This document shows positions 43,922 to 54,574 of a DNA stretch of 64,000 nucleotides, one piece after another. Position numbers and translations under genes: made by a program. Within the stretch, counting starts at the first letter, position 1. Each line of letters begins with the position of its first letter. The DNA is from Ascochyta rabiei (taxonomy: Eukaryota; Ascomycota; Dothideomycetes; Pleosporales; Didymellaceae), in NCBI RefSeq assembly GCF_004011695.2, contig NC_082414.1:248001-312000 (forward strand), given 5' to 3'. Under the pieces are notes generated by a model. That model was given only the letters and a program-made list of their open reading frames with translations, searched no databases and had not been told where the DNA came from.

Positions 43922-44678
43922 TCTGTGGCTGTGCGGCAGTCGGCAATGGCACTCATCCATCGATCAATCAAAGACAGCGGCTTTCGACTATTTTCAGCGC
44001 ACTTTCTCTTCTTCTTTACGAATGCGAGTCTGCGTACCTTGTCTACAGTCACACCTTTATTGGACGGCGGAAATAGACTTCCCTCTGCATTACCCGCCAG
44101 GTCGTCATTGCAGCATCGTCCCACCACTCAAAGCCCACAAAATCCGCCTGTCGCGTCCAGAACCCTCGCGTCGCCGGCCCTTGCGCAGTTCCGCACGGCC
44201 TCTGCAAGCCTTCTCCACATAAACGTCCTCGCTTCAAAGCCGAACGACCAGCACGGCAGGCACAGCCACGCATGTTCGCCACTGGGATGCTCTGCACCAA
44301 TCGCAATTGCTGACGTGCAAGTAAAATCGCAAAAACAGGGGCGCGGCACGGAAACGCCATGTTCAGCTGTGGCTGATGAGGGGCATTCCAGGTTTCCTGC
44401 GAGAGGAACTGGGGCCATGGACCCTGGATCAGCATCACCAACTGCAGTGTGGAGTAAAGACAACGCCAGGCTGTGGATGACGATCTGTTGGCTTTTGCCT
44501 CTTGACAAAGTGTACATGCAGGGCGGGACATGGATTGCGCCGCTGTCATAAGTTGGAAGGCTGCCGTGACTTCGAATCCAGCTGAAGCCAACTCAACATG
44601 CTCACATAACGATCACGGCCTTTTCGACTCTGCGACTTGACACCATTGTTATCTCCATCACGACTCATTCGCTCGCTC
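43922..44678. other. Intergenic
   Basis: A 757-base gap. Open frames on both strands overlap here but none has recognisable sequence. No repeat or RNA was seen. Confidence 0.5.
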
Positions 44679-46241
44679 ATGCATTCGTTAAGAGGATTGA
44701 CAGCGTTGCGATGGCTAGTGCTGGGTTTCGGAGCACAGCGTGCGATGGGTGTAGCGGTGCCCACACCCACCATCACACCTGCACCCATTGTTGAGCGACA
44801 AGACCCCAATGCGTACGTCCAGCTGCGATTGAGGGCTGTTCGATGCGATTGACTGATCATCGACTACAGCATCGAGCTCGCAAAGGTGCTACTCACTGCA
44901 CTCCCTGCATCATTACGTCAGCTTGCTGCAACCAATCTACCCGCGGTATCGACCCTTCTATGGCACGAGTTCCTGGACGACAACAAGCCAGATTGGTTCA
45001 GAGACCTGCCCGAGAACATACAAAGCTACCTAATCGTGGAGTACGGACCATCAACAGCATGGCCAGCTGCATCAGCTACGTCGAGTGCCGGCAGTGCTTC
45101 CTCCACAGCCTCGTCGAGCGAACCCTCGTCCGTAGCTGCATCCGCCACGTCTTCATTTGCCTCCAGTCCTGACAGCCAACCTGCAAGTAGCTCTGGACTC
45201 ACAGAGGGCCAGAAGATTGGAATCGGTATCGGTGTTCCACTCGGATTCCTTGCGGTTGCTGCTGTTTTAATCCCGCTCTGCTTCGCGTGTCGCAAAAAGA
45301 AGAAGAAGAAGGTCAGCGGCTACGAGCCACCGCCGTCGCCAGGGTTCATGCCGCACGGTGCGTTCCAGGAGAAGTTCACGAGCTATCAGGAATACCGTCG
45401 GCCGCTGAACAACCCAACCCTCAACCGCAGCCAGAGCTGGGACCAGGATGACGAGCTCTGGATGTCGGAGGCGTCTCAGCATCGAGCGCAAGCCGGCATG
45501 CCCGCCGCGCCGATGGGAGATTCAACCATCGTCGTTGGTCCTGCGCTGGTCCACACGCACAGCTCCAACCGTGCACGGGGGAAGCGAACCAGCTACAACA
45601 GCCTCCACCCCGTCGCCGAAGTGGGAGAGCCCGAAGATGAGTATGTAGCATACAAACCCCACAAACGCATGGTCAGGCGATGCAGCATGGCCCTCCGACC
45701 CCAATATCTCCCTCCTACCCCAGCCTCTGCTAGCATCCACCGCAAACCCATCCCTCGGGTCGAAAGCCCAGTGACGAGTCCCGGCGCAGACCGCACATCC
45801 GGGCACTTCTCGCTCCTCCGGCCTGCCCTACTCGACCAAAACCACAGCGGCAGCAGCTCGAGCCAGGTCGCACCCACGCTGTCTTCACGCGGGGACTCGC
45901 GCCGGTCGAGCGACATGACAGACGCCACGTCCCCAGGCTCCCCCTTGTCCTCATCACCCATGCACGTCCATGAAAACCAGGCAGCGAACCCATTCAGCAA
46001 CGAGCATGCGTACGTCGAGGACTACGGCCCCGAGTACGCAAGCGGGCACGCCAAGGTCGACGACGGAATGTTGGGAGGCCACCGAAGCCTCGAAGCGTAT
46101 CCGGCGCCGGCGGCGGAGAAGAAGAGCCAACGACGCGGCAGCAAGACGGAGTGGCCGCTCAAGGACTGGCCGTTGAAGAGCCTGGGCAGCCGGCGCAGCG
46201 GGGAGCGAGGTCCGCAGTGGGATCGCGTGTACGAGCGATGA
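44679..46241 (+). CDS. Single-pass membrane protein with Ser-rich ectodomain
   Basis: Exons 44679-44812 and 44870-46241, 501 residues. An N-terminal hydrophobic segment (LRWLVLGFGAQRAMGVAVP) looks like a signal peptide, followed by a short Pro/Thr region, an ordered patch (VLLTALPASLRQLAATNLPA), and a Ser/Ala-rich stalk of about 50 residues. One membrane helix (IGIGIGVPLGFLAVAAVLIP) is followed by CFACRKKKKKK, so the C-terminal 300 residues are cytosolic. They are disordered, rich in Ser, Pro, Arg. The layout is that of fungal cell-surface sensor-like or Skg6-type proteins, but no family-specific motif was found, so function is not assigned. The 57-nt intron has a GTACGT donor and a clear acceptor (CTACAG). 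Confidence 0.7.
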
Positions 46242-46339
46242 TGTTGTTTTTCTTGCTGGGCTGCTATACTACGCTCTGCTACTAGTAGTATATAGAGCGC
46301 TTTCACTATACAAGTCTATACGTTTATCTTTTTTTTCTT

Positions 46340-46373
<34 letters not shown>

Positions 46374-46689
46374 TATATAGTAAATACCCCGGTGCAATGC
46401 AATGACGATTACCGATGATACCGCAACAGCAGCCAGAAAGCGTAGCAAGGTGCCGAGTACTTGCCCAGAAAGGCTGGTGTTCAAGGGGGCGCATTTCACA
46501 GGCAGGTGGTTGCATCAGGTCCTCGGGATGGGGAGAAAGCGGGGGGGATGCCAACATCGCGCTGGTGTCTGGGGATCGCGGCAGCTTCTACTTTCGCGTG
46601 GGGCCGTGCGCGGTGAAGGGTGAAGGAGAGGGGAATGGGAAGGGGAATGGGAATGGGAAGGGGAATTCGACTTGGTTCGCGTTGCTGCT
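46242..46689. other. Intergenic with 29-nt poly-T run
   Basis: The interval between the membrane-protein stop and the GON7 stop. A T29 homopolymer lies at 46342-46370, preceded by T-rich sequence. The gggaatgggaa-type repeat at about 46630-46668 is next to the GON7 3' end. Confidence 0.6.
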
Positions 46690-46980
46690 TCATTCCTCGT
46701 CGACGACCTCCTCGCCGTAGTTCTCCTCCTCGTTGGCGTCGCTGGCTTTGTCGTCTGCCATCTTTTGGGTCAGGAAGGCGTTGATGTTGGATTGGAGGGA
46801 TTGGAGGTCCGATTGCAGGGCGCTCAGGACGGCGATGCGTTCGGCGGTGGCGGTGGCGGTGGCGGCGGAGGCGGAGGCGGTGGCGGCGGAGGCGGAGGCG
46901 GAGGCGGAGGCAGCGGGGGGCGGGGCGGAGAAGGCGTGTGTCCCACTGGGGGCGGCGTAGTCTGCGGAGAGAGTCGACAT
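46690..46980 (-). CDS. GON7: EKC/KEOPS complex subunit Gon7
   Basis: A 96-residue acidic protein. The start MSTLSADYAAPSGTHAF and the C-terminal acidic EENYGEEVVDEE are typical of the short fungal Gon7 proteins, as is the helix LSALQSDLQSLQSNINAFLT in between followed by KMADDK. Gon7 is a disordered partner of Kae1 in the KEOPS complex, which makes the t6A modification in ANN-decoding tRNAs. Residues about 21-46 are an Ala/Ser/Thr tract encoded by imperfect GGCGGA/GGCGGT repeats (plus strand), an insertion-like expansion between the conserved start and the helix. No intron. Divergent from the HbrB gene. Confidence 0.75.
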   Translation of the reverse strand: MSTLSADYAAPSGTHAFSAPPPAASASASASAATASASAATATATAERIAVLSALQSDLQSLQSNINAFLTQKMADDKASDANEEENYGEEVVDEE

Positions 46981-47432
46981 GGTGGGATCGACTGGGCGCT
47001 GGGTGCGTGGAGGGAGAGGTGCAGGTGCGAGTGCGGGTGCAGGTGCAGGCGCAGGTGCAGGTGCAAGTGCAGTGCCGTGGGAGGCGTGCAGGCACGTGGC
47101 GCGGTGGGGCAGTGTGGGGCTTTGGTGTGCTCAGGCTCGCGCGCGGATCGAGCTCCGACGACGACACGCTTCCTGCCGCTTCCTGCGACACTGCGCGAAG
47201 AGGTGTCGTGAGCTGGACGAGACGTCGAGGACATGCTTGTGTGATATGCTCGGAAAGAACGTCGTGCTGGCCATGACCCGGACGACGTAGCCACCGCCTC
47301 TGCTCCCCTCCCTTCCCTCAGCCCCGGCCGATACTGATACTGCCACCGATACTGCCACCGATACTGCCACCGATACTGCCACCGATACTGCCACCACTGA
47401 CACCGATACTGCCTGCTGTGGTGCGACTCGCC
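46981..47432. promoter_or_regulatory. Bidirectional promoter GON7 / HbrB, with tandem repeats
   Basis: The 452 bases between divergent starts. It contains a GGTGCA/GGTGCG hexamer run at about 47018-47075 on the GON7 side and six copies of a 12-mer (gatactgccacc) at about 47332-47394 next to the HbrB start. Confidence 0.65.
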
Positions 47433-47676
47433 ATGCAGCCCACGTCCCCTCCTCCGCACACGCCGGGCCTGCAGCGCCCCTCGCTCGATGGCTACGACTC
47501 GGACGGCTCGCAGCAGACGCGGCAGCAGACGCGCCCCTCGCCCATGCATCCGCGCCCGCTCCAGTCGCCCACCTCCATGTCGACGCCGACGACGACGACG
47601 ACTTCGACTTCGACCTCGACATCGACCTCGACCTCAACCTCAACCTCGACCTCAACCTCGACCTCGACCTCGACCT

Positions 47677-47712
<36 letters not shown>

Positions 47713-50126
47713 TGGCCGGCAGCAGCACGCCCGCGCCCAACTACTCGCGCCCCGCCGTGCTCCATGCCACGCAGAGCCAGACGGCGCTCGTCGACCGCGC
47801 CCACCTCGGCCACCGCCCGCGCCAGCGCTCCCAGGGCTACTTCGAGCCCAGCCTGTCGTCGATGCGCAGCGAGGGCCTCATGTCGCCGCCGCCCCACCAC
47901 CTGACCGCGAGCCACATGGCCGCCCAGGCCGCCTACCAGCAGAGCGCCCAGCACATGCGCAAGCGCTCCACCACCGTCCCCGCCCCCGTCGACAGCAGCG
48001 CCGCCCCTCCCGCCACCGGCATGCGCCCCCAGCCCATGAGCCCGCCGCCCATGCCGAGCAAGCCGTCGATGACGTTCCGCACCAACGGCATGACCTACCA
48101 GCAGGGTCTCGTCGCCAACCGCTCCGCCGCCGCCTCCGCCGCCAACGCCGTCTTCCCCACCAGTCCGCTGACCTCGCCTGGCTTCGACCACACCCACCCA
48201 CAGGGCCCCTCCAATACCGCCCCCGCCCCCGCCCCCGAGCTGGTGCTGCAGAAGGCGCCCAAGGAGAAGAGCAAGATGAAGCTCTTCTCCTCGTCCAAGC
48301 CGAAGAAGGGCGACGTCGACAAGCCCGCCGACAAGCCCGCCGACAAGAAGCACCCGACCCTGCCCTCGCCCGGCAAGATGGGCATCGGCATCCACAGCTC
48401 CCAGGCCCTCAACCGCATCATGAACCAGTCGACGACGAGCCTGCTCGACTCGGGCCCCAGCAGCAGCAACGCCTCCCTGTACTCGTCCGCCAATGCCTCC
48501 CTGTACTCGTCCGCCAACGCCTCCCTGTACTCGTCCGCCAACGCCTCCACCTCCACGCTCGTGCCCAAGAACGACCCCTATGCGCCGCAGGACAAGGACA
48601 AGGACAAGGACAAGGAGAGGCACAAGCACCACTTCTTGTCGCGCACAAAGCACAAGCTGAAAGACAAGGACGACCACGCCCTGCCCCTGTCCTCGGCGAG
48701 CAGCACGTCCCGACCCACCAACCCCAACGCCCCCGACTCGCTGTACTCCTTTGCGCCCTCCTCGCCCCTGCCCGGCAGCTCGTTCCCAAGTTCCGTCACA
48801 GGGCTCGACCTCCGACACGGCGGCCGCGGACTGCGCGAGGCGAAGAAGCAGGCAAAGAACACCACCTACCTCGGAGACAGCCTCGACGCCACCTACCGCG
48901 AGCGCAACCCCTCCTTCAGCACCGAGCGCTCCGAGTGGCCTTCGCTGGCCACCAGTCTCAGCAACACGCCCGGCATCCCAACACCCGGCACTGCCCTCCC
49001 CCACACAACCGAGATGCTCAACCTGGGGTCCTCCTTCGGCCTCAGCGGCCTCTCGCCAGACGACGCATGGCCACTGCTGAAAGCGCGCGTCCTCCTCATC
49101 TTCGAGGGCGAAGACCCCCGCCCTCCCGTCGAAGACTTCAACGCCCTCGTCACCGTCCACATCAAGCGCTGCATCCACAAGCGCTCTCCCATCCTGCTCA
49201 TCGAGGACCTGAACGAGCTGCTCTACACCGGCTTCGCCTCGCTCGACCAAACCCTCCGCCACATCCCCGACGAGCGCCTGATCCCACATCTGGTCGAGAT
49301 GTGGCTTGTCGTCTTTACCACCATCCTGCCCTTCCTCCAGGCCGTCTTCCTGCCGTTGGACCTCGAGTTCAGAGGCACAGGCATCATGAGCAGCCTCCAG
49401 GCCAGCGAGTTCTGGGGCGTCATGTTGCCGGACGAGATGAACACGAAGAGCCCCACGCGCAAAAACATACCCATCCTGGGCGAGCTCGAGGTCCGCCGCA
49501 TCACGCTGCTCATGTTCCGCGATATCGTCATCCTGCCGCGCTACGACTGCCTGATGGCCATCTTCTCCCGCCTGTCTCTCGAAAACCTGAACGCCGGCCT
49601 GGAGTCGCCAAGCCCCATCCCGGACGCACGCCCAGGCACAGCATCCAGCGCCTCGGAGGCACTGACAGGCACGCTCGGCAGCCTGAGCACAAACGCCACC
49701 TCGCACCCCTCCGCCGGCTACCTCGAAAGCACATCCTCCTCCCTCCCGCCCTCCGGCCGCAGCCGCGCAACCAGCAACACCTCCGCCGGCTCCTTCAGCT
49801 CCAACCCACACTCGCACCCCTCGACCCTGCATCCGCCCCCGACCTCGCTCCCCCCCTCGCTGCGCCAGCAGCCCATGGACAGCGCCAAAGTCACCGAGAC
49901 GGTCGGCCGCATGCTGCAGTGCGTCAGCGTGCTCGTCTCGCTGCAGAGCGCAGACGAATCCCAGGACAAAATGTCCCGCATGAGCAAGGAGCTCAAGTAC
50001 AACTGGCTGGGCCGCGGCCGCACGGGCCGGCAGCGCCAGGGCTTCGTGGGCCCGCGCCGAGGCGGCGGACTGCCGCTCGGCGCGCTGAGTCTGAATCTGC
50101 CGGAGGAGGTCGAGGCCGGCGCGTAG
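47433..50126 (+). CDS. HbrB-like protein (TORC2-associated, Bit61/PROTOR family)
   Basis: An intronless frame of 897 residues from ATG 47433. The conserved HbrB domain occupies about residues 545-720: LKARVLLIFEGEDPRPPVED, HIKRCIHKRSPILLIEDLNE, and VEMWLVVFTTILPFLQAVFL. In yeast and animals this family (Bit61/Bit2, PROTOR) binds TORC2; in Aspergillus hbrB affects hyphal branching. The rest is low complexity: a Thr-Ser/Thr-Pro dipeptide tract at residues about 50-95 from TCGACC-like hexamers, and an eight-residue repeat SANASLYS three to four times near residues 348-372. A Lys-rich patch (KEKSKMKLFSSSKPKKGD) lies near residue 275. A long open antisense frame across this gene is a GC-codon artefact. 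Confidence 0.85.
48462..48549 (+). repeat. 24-nt in-frame coding repeat in the HbrB gene
   Basis: Three to four nearly identical 24-nt units (ctgtactcgtccgccaacgc plus cctc-like end) encode ASLYSSAN. The number of copies is likely to vary among strains; it does not disturb the frame. Confidence 0.8.
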
Positions 50127-52574
50127 AGAATGACGGGTGGGCGTTTTCTCCCTCGCAGTGCACGAGTGCACGTGGGATCCTGGCGTTGGGGCCTCGAGGG
50201 ATGGGATGAGCTGGAGCGTGATTTGTATCATCTTCCTTTTAACCTGGCTTCTACCCACCCACACACACACGCACACACACAGACTTACTTGCTCACCATC
50301 CCCACCCAATACCTCGCCCGTCCTCTCTTCCTTCCTTTCTCCCTCCCTGTACACCCACCCCCGTAGCCGCAACAATCAACGCCTCGCTGCTGCCCACCGC
50401 GCGACTCGTATTGCTACACCGCCCGCTACTTTCGCTGGTGCTGGCGTTGGGGTGGGAGATGGAGATGGAGATGGAGATGGAGATGGAGATGGAGAGGGAG
50501 GTCAATAGGAAAGAGAAGAGGAAGACGAAAAGGAAGAGGGGAGGAAAGGAAAGGAAAGGAAAGGAAAGGAAAGGAAAGAAAGGAAAGAAAGGAAAGGAAA
50601 GGAAAGGAAAGGAAAGAAAGGAAAAGAAGGGAAAGAAAGAAAGGAAAAGAAGGGAAAGAAAGAAAAAAAAAGAAGGGAAGGAAAGAAAGGAAAAGAAGGG
50701 AAAGAAAGAAAGAAAGCAAGGAAAAGGAAAAAAAAAAGAAACAAACAGAAGTAGAGTAAGAGAAGGCAAAGAGAGAAAAAAAAAAGAAAGAAAAAAACAT
50801 ATTTACCTTACATAACACAACACATCAATACATGACAAAACTAGTATCCAAAGTAGAAAGCCCTCGTTTCTATAAGACTAGATAAAGTTGGTTGTAAGGT
50901 ACCTAGGTGTATAGCCAAGTGGACTTGCTAGGGTTACAGGGGTAGGGAACTAGTTGTAGTGTAGTGTAGTGTAGTGTTATAATGTTATAATGTTGCAAAA
51001 TGTAGTAAAACGCACTGCTTGTTAAGCTAGTGTCTACCTAAGCAGAAGGAAGAAGAGGAAGAGAAGAGAAAGAGAAAGAGAAAGAGAAAGGGAAAGAGAA
51101 AGAGAAAGAGAAAGAGAAAGAGAAAGAGAAAGAGAAAGAGAAAGAGAAAGAGAAAGAGAAAGAGAAAGAGAAAGAGAAAGAGAGTCTTAGATCTAGGATT
51201 TACAAGGTGCGTAATGGAACAGCTGTTTATTCCTCTTCTATCTACCTATCTATCTATCTGCTTCTTTTTCTTTTCCCTAGCTTCCCAAGCTAGAAACTGC
51301 ACATCTAAACACCAAGACCTAGTACCAACCCAGTCCCTAGTTTCTGCCATCTACTCTCTACCGTCCGTCTCATACTCTACTGCTATTTATTCCCTTCTGG
51401 AGCCGCACTCCTGCACACAGACTCTCCAACCCCCAATCTCACAACACACCGTCACACCACTACACTGCGCCATCCTACCATCAACCCGCCCTGCACTCTC
51501 TCCACCTTGCTGGTTCTCACGTGCAGAGCAGCGCGTTCAACACACGACTTTGGTCGCTACCTTTTTGTGCTTTGCTCACTACCACCACGCTGGGTATAGC
51601 GAGTGTGAAGAATATTTAAATTTTATTTTATATAATGTATTTTATATTTTCAATTTTATAATTTTCATTTCATTTTCAACATAAAACAGGTCGTGGTTCG
51701 ATCCTCACCTAGGCAAGCTTCGAGATGGAAGAGGAAATCAGGGGAATGGCTACACATGTGCATTTCGTCGTATCTTCCACGGCTGGAAAAAGACCTGTTT
51801 GGCGAGGTGGTGGTGGGGGGGATTGAGGTGCGGTGCTCCAGCGCGTGGCGTGGCGTGAGGTGGTTGCGAAGGGGGAGGGGTTGAAGAGGTGTAAGAGGGT
51901 GGATGGAGATGTACAGGGGGTTGTTTGGGTGTTTGGATGGTGTGTTGATGACTACCCCCCCCCCCCCCCCCAATGTATAGTGATTGAATTGATTCTAAGC
52001 TCTGGGATCTACTTCGTCTAACCCGGCCCTTTTGATCGCCCAATTCTGACCCTGCAGATACAGGGAAACGTGTGCGTGACTGCTAACGAGGACTGCTAGA
52101 TGCGTCTTAGATGCTTGTACGCACCGTTCCGCTACAGCTCGCTCTAGACGGGAAATCGAAATCCACTACCCTCGCCCGCAAGGTCGAGCGAGGAGTGTCT
52201 GCGCCCTAGATACGGGTCTCCGATGTTGTGGCCCCCTCCGAGAGCGTTGCCTGAACCTCTTCAGCCCTGTTCCTGCGTCTTCTACACCGGCGGGTGGGGG
52301 CGCGGTTGTGCTTACCGTGGCGATTGGGCTTGGGCGCTTCGTGCGGGTGCTCGGCTGCCGCAGAGGCAGGGGCGGGACTGGCGCTGCGAGGGCGGGGGAT
52401 GCTCATAGTCTGGTCGTAGCGTGCAGTTGGCCGCGGAACGAATGCAGGAGGGCGGTTTGGGTAGGTCGGGCGGGTCTGCGAGAAGCCGTCTTCCAAGCTG
52501 TGTGGTGAGTCGGGGTGGGTGTTGCTAGTCGGTGACTGCAGGTGGCTGGGATGGAGAGTGCTTGGAGGCTGGAT
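50127..52574. other. Gene-poor 2.4-kb stretch with purine tracts and homopolymers
   Basis: No supported gene. Contents: a GAGATG hexamer run (50456-50500), a 270-base almost pure purine tract of ggaaa/gaaag units (50527-50800), a gtagt pentamer run (50953-50976), a gaaaga hexamer array (about 51065-51183), an AT-rich patch (51610-51685), and a run of 18 C at 51955-51972. A sequence ggttcgatcc at about 51698 looks like a tRNA T-loop but no tRNA can be folded around it. Confidence 0.6.
51062..51183. repeat. (GAAAGA)n array
   Basis: Around twenty head-to-tail copies of gaaaga with one interruption (gggaaa near 51090). Confidence 0.85.
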
Positions 52575-53006
52575 CTAAATTTCTTCATATTCTGCGTAGG
52601 TGTGAGAGTGCTGCCTGCTGGGCAATGCTCTCCACTGCTCATCAGCTGAAGCGGGTTGGCCTTGGAACGGTTCGTAGGGCCTCGCTTTGGCGTAGATGTG
52701 GACTTCGCTCAGGCACGCGTAGTCGATCTCGCCGACTAGCCCGGTGATCAGCCCTCTGAACTCGAGATCGATGTCGTTGCAGTAGTATCCGATCCATCCC
52801 TTTGCGAGGCAGCCCTCCAGCGCTGACCTGAGGGTATCTTGAGCAGCGTGTTGAGCATCTTGCAGGCTTGCAAAGGTACCGATCTTTGTGCTGGCGATCT
52901 GGTTCTGGCCGCGATTTTGGAAGTGCAGCACTTCGTAATTAAATTGTCGGGGCGGTGTGGGATCGTATGTGGAAGGTTGGTATGTAGTCAAGTGACCAGA
53001 ACTCAT
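52575..53006 (-). CDS. Small hypothetical protein
   Basis: 143 residues from ATG 53006; the frame is open further upstream to 53279, but that part is Cys/Ser-rich and unconvincing. The chosen product has balanced composition: YEVLHFQNRGQNQIASTKIG, then LQDAQHAAQDTLRSALEGCL, then WIGYYCNDIDLEFRGLITGL, with a probable helix and strand pattern. No family recognised. The C-terminus is rich in Gln, His, Tyr. It stands alone in a gene-poor region and could be lineage-specific. Confidence 0.4.
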   Translation of the reverse strand: MSSGHLTTYQPSTYDPTPPRQFNYEVLHFQNRGQNQIASTKIGTFASLQDAQHAAQDTLRSALEGCLAKGWIGYYCNDIDLEFRGLITGLVGEIDYACLSEVHIYAKARPYEPFQGQPASADEQWRALPSRQHSHTYAEYEEI

Positions 53007-53593
53007 GCTTGCGGAACCGCTGCGATTAAATGTGCTGTATGTACAGTTTCTTTCAGAACAGATGCAACCACCGAACATTACGACATATTTAAGTCCAGCA
53101 CTGTTTGTAGTCTCCATACTTCCTACCGAGCAAGCTGTCTCAGCCGGAGAGTGACATTCACCTCGTCCATCATCGTCTTTCATCGTCAAAGCCGAGAACA
53201 AAGGTGAAGCTGAGTTTGCATGTCTTGCAGCCGTGAAGAATGTTTGGGTGACTGACAAACCGCCTTGCGGCCAATGCACCGAGCTTGCCTGTCTATGATG
53301 TGGTTACAAAATTTGAATCAAGGAGAGTTGTTGTTTGCCAGCCGCTTCTTGCTTGATTGGCGGTGTGCGTGTTAGTCGCGTAACTTGAGCTTGATAGAGC
53401 AGTTCCTGGTGTCGATACTGGTACATGGGAAAACATGGTTTTGTGGGAAGGAAGTAGGTGTTTGAGTGAGATGGTGGATCAGCGATAGCGTAATGCTGCC
53501 TTGACCCTTCATGGCGCTTCTGATACGCAGTCCGGCAGACTGTAGAGACTTACAAACAACGGACCCTCTTCCAATGTCCGTTCTTGCCTGATC
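53007..53593. other. Intergenic
   Basis: Nothing was recognised beyond the open upstream extension of the small hypothetical gene. Confidence 0.4.
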
Positions 53594-54574
53594 GTGACGC
53601 TCATTGCAATAGCGTTCAAGACCAGAAACTTCAGGCGTGCCGCCTCGCGTACACTCCTTGTCACAATCCTTCAGGCAACTACACGGTTGATTGAAGTCGA
53701 CCGCGAGCAGAACCAACACCGCACTTCAACTTCTGAAATAGTCGACCCGCAGCCCAGCCTGTTCTTGAGTCGCTTCACGCACGATTTTCGCCTTGAGATA
53801 TACTCGCACATTATCCTGCCACCTTTCAATGGCTGCTTAGACTACGCTGGACTTCTGTTGTCATGCCGACAGTTGAGGGAAGAGATGGACTGTGAGGCCA
53901 CAAGGCAGCTGCGGGTGTATTTGCAGAAAACCAGCAAGGACAGGGCAGTGGGACGTGACAGCAACCGCATGGGAAAAGGCAACAAAGAGTGCGGCCCTAA
54001 AGGCCTGAAGTTTGTGACCCCGTCGACTGTGCTTGGCCGTCCGATCATTGGTATGGAGATTCCATTTTCATTACCACCCGTCGAACACGACTGGCACTGC
54101 CAGAGATATATCCCGGTCCTCGATCCCGCAGTGTAGTGCACGACACCCACCGTTCTTAGCCGGTTGCTCGATATCTACATCAGAGAGTTGGGGTGCTATG
54201 GTTACTGCTCGATGGCGAGATGGTCAGATGACTGGGCGTTCAACGTCAGCACCATCAAGGTGGCGTGGAACTTGACCCCAGAGAAACTGGTATCCAAGCC
54301 GCACGATTGGATCCACGGCTCTCGACTACGACTATGGAGTGGAGTCTCGAGTCTCGCATCGTGCACTCCAGGTCGTTAACACGGTACCGCGCAGGTCCTG
54401 TTCGTCGTGGGTAGCCACGTTCAGAAGGAGTTGAATGACGTCAAGAGGAGTAAGAGAATGCAGAGGACTTTGAGACGAATGACGAGCTCCAGTGGAAGTC
54501 GGCAGGAGAGCGAGGATGAGCCCGACGCAGGCTTGCACGGAGTAGAGAGAAGCTACAAAGACTTGGAATTGTGA
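53594..54574 (+). pseudogene. Decayed F-box/2EXR-like gene remnant
   Basis: The frame from about 53594 has no ATG start and contains FLSRFTHDFRLEIYSHIILP and LDYAGLLLSCRQLREEMDCE, the pattern of the F-box-like domain found in many fungal proteins. It meets a TAG at about 54134-54136, then continues in the same frame with VLSRLLDIYIRELGCYGYCS and WAFNVSTIKVAWNLTPEKLV up to a TAA near 54379. A third open segment in another frame (about 54391-54574) with an acidic Ser-rich end could be its former C-terminus. One stop, one frame shift and no start argue for a pseudogene, though an unrecognised intron cannot be excluded. Confidence 0.5.

Noticed and set aside
47652..50375. A 907-codon antisense open frame across the HbrB gene
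   Set aside because: Its composition (Gly, Arg, Val, Glu-rich) mirrors GC-ended codons of the real gene, and the HbrB domain on the plus strand is unmistakable.
51214..51684. A 156-codon frame starting with a hydrophobic stretch
   Set aside because: Follows a simple repeat, ends in AT-rich DNA, and its composition follows the pyrimidine-rich template.
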